The translations under genes and the position numbers were made by a program. The notes below the pieces were generated by a model, which was not told where the DNA came from, ran no database searches, and saw only the letters and a list, made by a program, of their open reading frames with translations. Shown here piece after piece: positions 58,501 through 64,000 of a stretch of 64,000 nt of DNA. Positions within the stretch are counted from its first letter, which is position 1. Every line of letters starts with the position of its first letter. The DNA lies in the NCBI RefSeq assembly GCF_003937945.1, contig NZ_RSEC01000062.1, positions 1 through 64,000 on the forward strand, written 5' to 3'. The stretch is from Amycolatopsis eburnea. GTDB lineage: Bacteria > Actinomycetota > Actinomycetes > Mycobacteriales > Pseudonocardiaceae.

Positions 58501-59678
58501 GTTCGGCCTCGCAGCCGGGTGTGGTCCAGCAGCCTGGTGTGGTCCAGCAGTCGGGCTCGGCCTCGCAGCCGGGTGTGGTCCAGCAACCTGGTGCGGCCTC
58601 GCAGCCGGGTGCGGCCCAGCAGCAGGGTGCGGCCGGCCAGGCAGCGGGCACCCCGGCATCCCAGGCCGGTGCCCCGGCACCTGGAGCCCCGGCGTCCGGC
58701 GCCTTCGCGCCTGGCGCTCCGGCACTCGGCACTCCGGCGGCGGGCACTCCGGCCGCGGGCGCTTCAGCCGTACCCCAGCCGAGCGCGACCCACCCGGCAC
58801 CCCAGCCGACCCCGGCCGCGCAGGCGACGGGTTCCCAGCCGGAGCCGACCGGCCAGCCTCCTGCCGGCGCCGTTCAGCAGCCGGCCGAGCCGCAGCAGAA
58901 CCTCCTGCCGCAGCCCCGCCGCCAGCCCCCGGCGACTTCGAACGGTCACGCCCAGCCGGGCGCGCAGGCGAACGGTCTGGCCCAGCCGGGGCAGCCCGGT
59001 GCTCAGCCGAGCGGTCACGCCCAGCCGGGCGCGCAGCCGAACGGTCTCGCCCAGCCGAGCCAGAACGCCGCGCAGCCGAACGGTCTCGCGCAGCCGAGCC
59101 AGCCCGGCCCCCAGCCGAGCCAGCCCGGCTCCCAGCCGAGCCAGCCCGGCTCCCAGCCGAACGGTCTCGCCCAGCCAGGCCAACCCGGTGCCCAGCCGAA
59201 CGGACTCCCGCAGCCCTCCCAGTCCACCGGCCTGTCCCGCCCCAACGGCCGCCCCTCCCAGGAGCCCGCGTCGATCTTCGACGAGGCCCCCGCCAACGGC
59301 CGTCCGAGCACCCCGCCGACGTCGCTGCCCCGCCGCGGCACCAAAGCCGAAACCCCAGCTCCGCGCGAGGAAACCTCCGCCGTCGAAGCCACCGCCGAGT
59401 GGAACTTCGGGACCGATGACGGCTGGCGGGCGGTGCAAGCGGTGTCCCAGTCGACACCCGCCACGTTCACTTCGGCAGGATTGCCCCGGCGCCGTCGCGG
59501 GGAGCAGCTGCTTCCGGGCAGCGCCGGACCGCCCACCGGGGCCACGGCCCCCCGACCACAACGGGACGCGCACGACGTGCGCGGCCGCCTGCGGAGCTTC
59601 CAGCAGGGCATCGAGCGTGGACGCCACCGCACCGCACAGGCGGCCGAGACCAACCACGAGACACTGGAGGGTGAATGA
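55563..59678 (+). CDS. cvnA: Conservon sensor histidine kinase CvnA, with nitrate-sensing-like domain
   Basis: A 1371-residue membrane kinase. TM1 is about residues 40-65, an extracellular helical NIT-like domain about 66-335, TM2 about 340-365, and a HAMP-like linker follows. The kinase core has the phospho-acceptor candidate His486 in FQLDHLATRMRRNNEN and an ATPase domain with LVAELLDNATAF (N box), DKGIGM and GLFVVGRLA. Residues 660-1371 are Pro/Gln/Ala-rich with tandem repeats. A block WDF...VQARSQ...AGLPRRRRGEQL...DVRGRL-SFQQG occurs twice (about 858-945 and 1279-1360). GTG start; a GTG at 55587 with AGGAGAAGG is an alternative. It leads cvnBCD. Confidence 0.85.
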   Translation: MTVAGEGQVPVGELLGRAPRRSKGKAAWHALAHWRDWSLPVKLSAVTVVPIVLALVLGITTIAAQVGRSDEYQRLDRLVALGGQVRALTGALQQERTVTAAMLTEGTVGGTPELAKARQATDAAVEPFTAAQARAAAIEPGVAGAAGAATSQLGNLGFLRRQVDGGQLDPGQAITAFSDLAKPLIALDTAATAGAGDGTLGGTPAGLHELLVAGEQVSVSQALVAFGIARAGLSPSELATLRAAELRLADRLVDFRSAAGDSLQRDFAAIAEGSQAQSRARMVESVLNAPSGAVDDAFRTLPVQDWNAASAAMRAQIGQVADRLGASASATSQELVDDSSSGAGLLAVLLFAAMVLAVAVVFLITRQLLRSLKVLRRSALDVAETALPEAVRNIQEGRAQGTDVRPVPVQTDDEVGEVARAFDKVHHQALRLATEQAAMRTGYGSVFVNLSRRSQSLVQRQLQLIEQLERDEEDADQLATLFQLDHLATRMRRNNENLMVLSGAEPGRRSGKPVGTTDMLRAAVSEIEQYQRVQVQPPPPARIVGYAASDLMRLVAELLDNATAFSAPETSVTVASRLGEDGSLNIDILDKGIGMNEAEVAEANTRLTEAGSVDLATSRRMGLFVVGRLASRHRIGVSLHGGKDIVGVRATVVVPADLVMPVTDGPLTGPIGALQQHPASPAAGNQLPRRQVNGTSRPRPVVPQQPAMGEERWPSASDLAGLSEARPPSDLEISGTALFAPIPKDDDTPPPPRPTLPAVLPVPVQQPKPDELPAGKDLFSANETTLTDWWQQATATPPAPPAPEPAPDRSETTPIFDEMLSAWFREDKPAAPAPAAPSASEEPAEPEQAEPEPQERRSWDFASDENFRTVQARSQAAPTAFTEAGLPRRRRGEQLMPGSAVPPPAAPTPAPSRPELPVRDPADVRGRLSSFQQGVTRGRQQARQAKPQQAPGVPATGAAQPGSASQPGVVQQPGVVQQSGSASQPGVVQQPGVVQQSGSASQPGVVQQPGAASQPGAAQQQGAAGQAAGTPASQAGAPAPGAPASGAFAPGAPALGTPAAGTPAAGASAVPQPSATHPAPQPTPAAQATGSQPEPTGQPPAGAVQQPAEPQQNLLPQPRRQPPATSNGHAQPGAQANGLAQPGQPGAQPSGHAQPGAQPNGLAQPSQNAAQPNGLAQPSQPGPQPSQPGSQPSQPGSQPNGLAQPGQPGAQPNGLPQPSQSTGLSRPNGRPSQEPASIFDEAPANGRPSTPPTSLPRRGTKAETPAPREETSAVEATAEWNFGTDDGWRAVQAVSQSTPATFTSAGLPRRRRGEQLLPGSAGPPTGATAPRPQRDAHDVRGRLRSFQQGIERGRHRTAQAAETNHETLEGE
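58437..58616 (+). repeat. Coding tandem repeat of 54 bp inside cvnA
   Basis: Units starting at 58455, 58509 and 58563 repeat with a 54-base period (18 codons, SQPGVVQQPGVVQQSGSA) and near-identical DNA, then decay. This nucleotide-level identity means recent expansion, so length may vary between strains. A second, looser repeat (NGLAQPSQPG and variants) fills about 58960-59220. Confidence 0.8.
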
Positions 59679-60127
59679 ACTCGCCGAGTAGCGCCCAGCC
59701 GACGCAGAACCAGTTCGGCTGGCTGGTGAACGACTTCGCGGAGCGGGTGCCGGGGGTGGCCCACGCCGTGGTCGTCTCGGCGGACGGCTTGCTGCTGACC
59801 GCGTCGAACCGGCTCCCGCTCGACCGGGCCGACCAGCTCGCCGCGGTCGCATCGGGCCTGGTCAGCCTCACCCAGGGCGCCGCCCGCTGCTTCGAGGCCG
59901 GCGCGGTCAACGAGACCGTCGTCGAGATGGAACTCGGGATCATGGTGCTGATGTCGATCAGCGACGGGTCCTGCCTCGCCGTCCTCGCCGCCCCCAACTG
60001 CGACATCGGGCAGGTCGCCTACGAGATGACGATGCTCGTCGACCGGGTCGGTCAGATCCTCACCCCGGAGCTGCGCGCCCAGCTTCAGGGCTCCGGTGGG
60101 TCGCTGATCGGCGAACCGGTGGGATGA
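59675..60127 (+). CDS. cvnB: Conservon roadblock/LC7-domain protein CvnB
   Basis: A 150-residue roadblock protein: FGWLVNDFAERVPGVAHAVVVSADGLLLTASNRLPLDRADQLAAVASGLVSLTQGA is the diagnostic start, and GIMVLMSISDGSCLAVLAAPNCDIGQVAYEMTMLVDRVGQILTPELRAQLQG the second half. Such proteins are MglB-like activators or regulators of the small GTPase. It overlaps the kinase stop (ATGA) and precedes cvnC by seven bases. Confidence 0.88.
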   Translation: MNSPSSAQPTQNQFGWLVNDFAERVPGVAHAVVVSADGLLLTASNRLPLDRADQLAAVASGLVSLTQGAARCFEAGAVNETVVEMELGIMVLMSISDGSCLAVLAAPNCDIGQVAYEMTMLVDRVGQILTPELRAQLQGSGGSLIGEPVG

Positions 60128-60134
60128 TGGCGCG

Positions 60135-60851
60135 ATGAGCACGGGGTCCGGATTCGACGGCGAACCACCCGAGGGGCAGCACCCCGCCGGGCGAGGGGAC
60201 GACGGCACGTTCGCCGACGTCCTCAACGGGTTCACCCTGGATTCCGGCCGTGCCCGCCGGAAGCGCAAGAAGAGCAAGGAGTCCCCGCCACCCCCGGCCG
60301 CCGGTGCGCACGCGGCCGCGGAACCGCCGGCGCCCGCGCCGTCGGCCGACCAAGGAGATCGCGTGACCTCTTTAGTCTCTCCACCCGGCAGTACCGACGG
60401 GGACAGCCCGCGACCTGGGGGTTTGTTCGATCCCGGGCCGCCCAGCGGCGAGTTCGTGATGCCCGCGGTGTTCGAACAGCCGCCCGCGCCGGAGGAGCTG
60501 ACGGCCATCGTCCGGCCCTACGCGCTGACCGGCGGCCGCACCCGGGCAAACTACGCCCTGGAGCTGGAGACACTGATCTCCGCGAAGGACTACGCTGCCA
60601 CCGGTGGCTTCCCCGAAGTGGCCGCGGAGCAGATCGAGTGCATTTCGATCATGGAAGAGTGCCGGACCCCCCGTTCGGTCGCCGAGATCGTGTCGGCCTT
60701 GCGGGTGCCTCTGGGCGTGGCCCGGGTGCTGATCAGCGACGCGGCGGACGCGGGGCTGGTCACGGTGCACAAGACGATTACGGGCAATGACGGCGCCGAG
60801 GCACATCTGGTGTTGATGGAAAGGGTTTTGAGTGGACTCCGTCGGCTATAA
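60135..60851 (+). CDS. cvnC: Conservon DUF742 protein CvnC
   Basis: A 238-residue protein with a C-terminal DUF742 winged-helix-like domain: IVRPYALTGGRTRANYALELETLISA, then IECISIMEECRTPRSVAEIVSALRVPLGVARVLISDAADAGLVTVH. The first 100 residues are disordered, with a basic stretch ARRKRKKSKES and FADVLNGFTLDSGR. The sequence also offers a second start: AAGGAG followed by GTG at 60363, which gives a 162-residue form. Codon 80 is TTA (60372-60374), rare here. It overlaps cvnD by 20 bases. Confidence 0.85.
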   Translation: MSTGSGFDGEPPEGQHPAGRGDDGTFADVLNGFTLDSGRARRKRKKSKESPPPPAAGAHAAAEPPAPAPSADQGDRVTSLVSPPGSTDGDSPRPGGLFDPGPPSGEFVMPAVFEQPPAPEELTAIVRPYALTGGRTRANYALELETLISAKDYAATGGFPEVAAEQIECISIMEECRTPRSVAEIVSALRVPLGVARVLISDAADAGLVTVHKTITGNDGAEAHLVLMERVLSGLRRL

Positions 60852-61443
60852 GGCACCGCGGGACACCGCGCCCCCGACCATGACATCCGCCAAGATCGTG
60901 GTGGCTGGCGGTTTCGGTGCGGGGAAGACGACCTTCGTCGGGTCGGTGTCGGAGATCGTGCCGCTGACCACCGAGGCGATGATGACCGACGCCAGCGTCG
61001 GCGTCGACAACCTCGACCACACGCCGGGCAAGTCGACGACCACGGTGGCGATGGACTTCGGGCGCGTCTCCCTGGACGCGGACCTGATCCTCTACCTGTT
61101 CGGCACGCCCGGCCAGCAGCGGTTCTGGTTCATGTGGGACGACCTCGTCCGCGGCGCGATCGGCGCGGTGGTGCTGGCCGACACGCGCCGGCTGGCGGAC
61201 TCGTTCGCCCCGATCGACTTCTTCGAGGACCGGGGACTGCCGTACATCGTCGGCGTCAACACGTTCGACGGCGTGCTGGAGCACGACATCAACGACGTCC
61301 GCGAGGCGCTGTCGATCGACCCGAACATCCCGATCGTCCGCTGCGACGCGCGGGACCGCGAGTCGACCAAGCAGACGCTCATCACGCTGGTCGAGTACGC
61401 CATGCGCCAGTGGATCGCGCTGCGGGCGGCGAACGCCCGCTGA
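60832..61443 (+). CDS. cvnD: Conservon small GTPase CvnD
   Basis: A 203-residue GTP-binding protein of the MglA/Rab-like kind. The P-loop is GGFGAGKTTFVGS (about residues 24-36), switch I region with SVGVDNLDH and TTVAMDFGRV, and switch II is LFGTPGQQRFWFMWDDL. It should cycle between GTP and GDP under CvnA-C control. GTG start, overlapping cvnC. The downstream gene is convergent, so the conservon ends here. Confidence 0.88.
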   Translation: MDSVGYKAPRDTAPPTMTSAKIVVAGGFGAGKTTFVGSVSEIVPLTTEAMMTDASVGVDNLDHTPGKSTTTVAMDFGRVSLDADLILYLFGTPGQQRFWFMWDDLVRGAIGAVVLADTRRLADSFAPIDFFEDRGLPYIVGVNTFDGVLEHDINDVREALSIDPNIPIVRCDARDRESTKQTLITLVEYAMRQWIALRAANAR

Positions 61444-61482
61444 CGCCGCACGGGCCCGGGGAACGCCCCGGGCCCGGCGCTG

Positions 61483-62043
61483 TCACGCCCGGCGGTAGCG
61501 CAGCAGCACGACGCGGCCGTCGAAGGTGCGCGATTCGACCAGGTCGAGGCCGAGCCGCGCGGTGCCCTCGGCGAACGGGCGCTTGCCGCCGCCGAGGACG
61601 ACCGGGTGCACGAACACCTGGTACTCGTCGATCAGGCCGCGCGCGGTCAGCGCGGCGGCCAGCTCCGCGCCGCCCATGAGCAGCACGTCGCCGCCCGGTT
61701 CCGCCTTCAACGACGCCACGGCCTCGTGGAGGTCGCCGCCGACGACGCGGGTGTGCCAGCCCGGCTTCTCCAGCGTCCGCGAGAACACGACCTTCGGCGT
61801 CTCCCGCCAGACGGGCGCGAAGGCGAGGTCGTGCGGGTCGTCCGAGATCGACTCGGCGGCCGGCCAGAACCCCGCCATCATGTCCCAGACCTTGCGGCCG
61901 TACGCGAACTCGCCGCACCGCGCGCTCAGCTCCCGCGAGTACCCGGACAGCTCGGGGCCCAGCACCGGCCAGTCGAACTCGCCGTTCGGGCCCTCGACGC
62001 AGCCGTCGAGCGATGTGTGGACCATGTGGACGATCTCGCGCAT
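61483..62043 (-). CDS. RibD C-terminal / dihydrofolate reductase-like protein
   Basis: A 186-residue protein of the RibD_C (DHFR-like) family: MREIVHMVHTSLDGCVEGPNGEFDWPVLGPELSGYSRELSARCGEFAYGRKVWD is typical, with VLLMGGAELAAALTARGLIDEYQVFVHPVVLGGGKRPF as NADPH-binding end. These stand-alone members are common in actinobacteria near ArsR-AHSA1 genes; no substrate is known. GGAGG precedes the ATG. Fourth gene of a leftward cassette that begins with the ArsR gene. Confidence 0.85.
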   Translation of the reverse strand: MREIVHMVHTSLDGCVEGPNGEFDWPVLGPELSGYSRELSARCGEFAYGRKVWDMMAGFWPAAESISDDPHDLAFAPVWRETPKVVFSRTLEKPGWHTRVVGGDLHEAVASLKAEPGGDVLLMGGAELAAALTARGLIDEYQVFVHPVVLGGGKRPFAEGTARLGLDLVESRTFDGRVVLLRYRRA

Positions 62044-62119
62044 TTCCGCCTCCTGGTGCTTCGGGTCACCAGCAGGTCGGAGCCGCGCCGGCGGACCGGA
62101 CACGCCCGCGCGGGAAACT

Positions 62120-62779
62120 TCAGTACTCGTCGTGGCGCCGCCACCAGGCACCCGGGCCGTCGTCGCCGCGGCTCTCCTCTTCCCACGCCTCCTGGCGGCC
62201 CAGCGGCGTGATGTCGAGGTACCGGTGCGAGGCGAGGAACATCTCGCCGCCGCGGCCCGAGGTGAAGTACGTCCGGTAGACGTCGTCGCCGTTGCGCAGG
62301 AACACGCTGACCCCGAAGCCCATGCCGACGCCGCAGTCCTCGGTGAAGTCGCTGCCGTGCGAGGACACGAACGGCACGTCCCAGCCCATCCGGTTCTTGT
62401 ACCGCTCGATCTCGGGCAGCGTCGCCGGCGCGACGACCTGGAGCGTGACGTCCCGGTCGTGCAGGTGCGCCAGGTGCGGCATGTTGTCGACGAGCAGGGA
62501 GCACCCCGGGCACCCCGCCTCGTCGCCCGGGTGCAGCATGAAGTGGTAGACGATCAGCTGCGGCCGTCCCTCGAACAGGTCCAGCAGGCTCTTCTCGCCC
62601 TCGGGCGTGGTGAACACGTACGGCTTCGGGAAGGGCACCATCGGCAGGCGGCGCCGTTCGGCGGCGAGGTGGTCGGCCGCCTTCATGTGCTCCTTCTCCT
62701 TGACGAGCAACGCGTCGCGCGCGGCCTGCCATTCCTCCGGCGAGACGATCTCGGGCAGGGCGTGCTGGGTCGCGGTCAT
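62120..62779 (-). CDS. DUF899 family thioredoxin-like protein
   Basis: A 219-residue DUF899 protein: EEWQAARDALLVKEKEHMKAADHLAAERRRLPMV is its conserved helix, then YHFMLHPGDEAGCPGCSLLVDNM, where CPGC sits at the position of a thioredoxin active site. A redox or peroxide-related role is possible. ATG overlaps the AHSA1 stop by four bases. This gene, AHSA1 and ArsR are coupled. Confidence 0.87.
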   Translation of the reverse strand: MTATQHALPEIVSPEEWQAARDALLVKEKEHMKAADHLAAERRRLPMVPFPKPYVFTTPEGEKSLLDLFEGRPQLIVYHFMLHPGDEAGCPGCSLLVDNMPHLAHLHDRDVTLQVVAPATLPEIERYKNRMGWDVPFVSSHGSDFTEDCGVGMGFGVSVFLRNGDDVYRTYFTSGRGGEMFLASHRYLDITPLGRQEAWEEESRGDDGPGAWWRRHDEY

Positions 62780-63222
62780 CGGTCTTCCTCTCCTCGGTGG
62801 TGGATGAAGCCGGTCAGGTCGCCGAAGCTGGAGGTCCAGCCGTCGTGGTGGCCGTCGCGGTCGGCGACGGTCGGGAAGCCGGTCTGGACGAACGTCATCT
62901 CCGTCTTGCCGCCCAGGTCGGCGAAGTCGATCGTCACGAGGGTCTCCGCGCGCATGTCGCCTTCGGTGTCCCAGATGAAGGTGAACACGAGCCGCTCGGG
63001 CGCGGCGATCTCGCGGTAGGTGCCGTGCATCCAGTGCTCGTCGCCCTCGGGGGAGCGGATGCACGCGCGCCAGGCGCCGCCCGGCCGCGTGGCGAGGGTG
63101 ACCGCGGAGCCGGTGTAGCCGTGCGGCCCGAGCCAGCTCGCCAGCTGGTCGGGGTCGGTCCACGCGGCGAAGACGAGCTCGCGCGGCGCGTCGAAGACCC
63201 GGGAGATGGTGAGGTCAGGCAT
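62776..63222 (-). CDS. AHSA1/SRPBCC-domain protein
   Basis: A 148-residue Aha1-type SRPBCC protein: SRVFDAPRELVFAAWTDPDQLASWLGPHGYT and FTFIWDTEGDMRAETLVTIDFADLGGKTEMTFVQTGFP and ending with SFGDLTGFIHHRG. It has a ligand cavity like other SRPBCC proteins. It is encoded after an ArsR gene with an eight-base overlap, a pairing found in many bacteria but without a settled role. The overlap with DUF899 makes a three-gene translational chain. Confidence 0.87.
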   Translation of the reverse strand: MPDLTISRVFDAPRELVFAAWTDPDQLASWLGPHGYTGSAVTLATRPGGAWRACIRSPEGDEHWMHGTYREIAAPERLVFTFIWDTEGDMRAETLVTIDFADLGGKTEMTFVQTGFPTVADRDGHHDGWTSSFGDLTGFIHHRGEEDR

Positions 63223-63559
63223 CTTCGCCTCCGTTCCGCAGGGTGCGCAGGTGCTCTTCGAGGCGGTCGAACCCGTCGTCCCAGAACGGGCGGTAGCGCG
63301 CCACCCAGTCGGCCACGTCTTCCAGCGGTTTCGCCGCCAGCCGGCAGGGCCGCCACTGGCGGGTGCGGCCGCGGGTGATGAGCCCGGCCTGCTCCAGCAC
63401 CTTCAGGTGGCGGGAGACGGCGGGCAGGCTCATCGGGAACGGCTCGGCGAGCTCGTTCACCGTCGCCTCACCCGCGGAAAGCCGGGCGAGGATGGCCCGC
63501 CGGGTCGGGTCGGCGAGTGCGGCGAACGTGCGGCTCAGGTGGTCTGCGGGCATGGTCAT
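63215..63559 (-). CDS. ArsR-family regulator of the AHSA1 cassette
   Basis: A 114-residue ArsR protein: HLSRTFAALADPTRRAILARLSAGEATVNELAEPFPMSLPAVSRHLKVLEQAGLITRG gives helix-turn-helix and wing, and PYRRFW-like RYRPFWDDGFDRLEEHLRTL ends it. It lacks metal cysteines. It starts a leftward operon and has a perfect short palindrome at its promoter. It resembles the solitary ArsR at 30222, which has the same tail. Confidence 0.87.
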   Translation of the reverse strand: MTMPADHLSRTFAALADPTRRAILARLSAGEATVNELAEPFPMSLPAVSRHLKVLEQAGLITRGRTRQWRPCRLAAKPLEDVADWVARYRPFWDDGFDRLEEHLRTLRNGGEDA

Positions 63560-63575
63560 TTCAGCCTCTTGTTAA

Positions 63576-63618
63576 TTAACGTCTCCGTTAAATATAGCCC
63601 CCAGCTGAGCACTGTCAA
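63576..63618 (-). promoter_or_regulatory. Strong promoter and operator of the ArsR-AHSA1 cassette
   Basis: On the minus strand TTGACA (63618-63613) and TATATT (63596-63591) are near-consensus with a 16-base spacer, rare in this genome. TTAACG-TCTC-CGTTAA (63576-63591) is a perfect inverted repeat that starts at the last base of the -10, a good repressor site for the ArsR protein. Confidence 0.68.
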
Positions 63619-63686
63619 GGTTGTCGTGAGAGCCGCGTCACTGGTCCTCGGGTTTCCAATAGTAGGAAGCCAAAGTATTTTTGAGG

Positions 63687-64000
63687 GATGAGCAGCGAGC
63701 TGTACCGCCCCGTGCACCCCGTCCGGTTCGTGACGGCGTCGAGCCTCTTCGACGGTCACGACGCGTCGATCAACATCATGCGGCGGATCCTGCAGTCCCA
63801 GGGCGCGGAGGTCGTCCACCTCGGGCACAACCGCTCGGTCGACGAGGTGGCCACCGCCGCCATCGCCGAGGACGTCCAGGGCGTCGCCATCTCCGCCTAC
63901 CAGGGCGGGCACGTCGAGTACTTCTCGTACCTGGTCGAGCTGCTGCGCGAGCGCGGCGCCGGCCACATCAAGGTCTTCGGCGGCGGGGGCGGGGTGATCG
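63687..64000 (+). CDS. icmF: Fused isobutyryl-CoA mutase (IcmF), N-terminal part only
   Basis: The frame runs off the window after 104 residues. VHPVRFVTASSLFDGHDASINIMRRILQSQGAEVVHLGHNRSVDEVATAAIAEDVQGVAISAYQGGHVEYF matches the B12-binding domain at the start of IcmF, with His in the DGHD cobalt-ligand motif. Complete IcmF proteins continue with a G-protein chaperone domain and the mutase domain, over 1000 residues. It interconverts isobutyryl-CoA and n-butyryl-CoA and would draw on branched-chain acyl-CoA. TGAGGG precedes the ATG. Divergent from the ArsR cassette. Confidence 0.85.

Noticed and set aside
58437..58616. CRISPR or mobile repeat in cvnA
   Set aside because: The 54-bp units are in frame and encode a Gln/Pro repeat of the kinase tail.

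Overview
The window is high-GC actinobacterial chromosome, most likely from Amycolatopsis or a close member of the Pseudonocardiaceae. The support is: GTG and TTG starts are common; many genes carry a TANNNT box 6-8 bases before the start codon, as leaderless actinobacterial transcripts do; the phosphofructokinase has the Asp104/Lys124 signature of the pyrophosphate enzyme known from Amycolatopsis methanolica; a complete conservon (cvnABCD) is present; and a stretch of genes matches the Rv2187-to-Rv2178c neighbourhood of Mycobacterium tuberculosis. I see no tRNA, rRNA, insertion sequence, prophage or CRISPR. Most of the window reads as ordinary chromosome with short operons.

Layout, left to right. 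0.1-2.5 kb: a DUF222/HNH protein, a non-coding array of about 98-bp tandem repeats and a small unknown gene. 2.5-7 kb: an AspC-type aminotransferase, a Tat-exported ferritin-like protein, an FAD monooxygenase and an APH-like kinase. 7-12.5 kb: a LacI regulator and a cebEFG-bglC-like operon for uptake and hydrolysis of cellobiose or a related beta-glucoside, with two different LacI-type palindromes between regulator and operon. 12.5-24.8 kb: FadD15-like acyl-CoA ligase, two SRPBCC proteins, a phosphoesterase, an ArsA-like ATPase, a ROK glucokinase, a NUDIX-NYN fusion, a YbdK-type ligase, an esterase, a PlsC acyltransferase, a 3'-5' exoribonuclease and a class I DAHP synthase. The DAHP synthase is preceded by a previously unlisted 21-residue leader peptide containing Tyr-Phe-Trp-Phe and by an attenuator-like hairpin. 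24.9-31.9 kb: phosphofructokinase, an ECF sigma factor with a membrane partner, an ammonia-lyase-family enzyme with a variant MIO motif next to a truncated haemoglobin and a HxlR regulator, an ArsR regulator, and a secreted GH18 chitinase whose promoter spacer is a near-perfect DasR site.

32-47.5 kb: pyruvate kinase, thioesterase II, an XRE/DUF397 pair, a large LuxR (LAL) regulator, GabD2, a TetR-linked acyl-CoA dehydrogenase with alpha-methylacyl-CoA racemase, and an enoyl-CoA hydratase. 47.5-54.6 kb: a lytic transglycosylase, small membrane proteins, an MFS exporter and TetR pair separated by three copies of one operator, and an ActP-like symporter with a DUF485 partner. 54.6-61.4 kb: a 976-bp regulatory-looking gap, then the conservon. 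61.5-64 kb: an ArsR-AHSA1-DUF899-RibD-like cassette and the start of a fused isobutyryl-CoA mutase (IcmF).

How the genes may work together (inference). Cellobiose import, intracellular beta-glucosidase, glucokinase, phosphofructokinase and pyruvate kinase together make a route from plant polymer fragments to pyruvate. The chitinase adds chitin as a second polymer under a GlcNAc-responsive signal. Several short operons handle acyl-CoA turnover. Long perfect hairpins of one sequence family sit at several gene ends.
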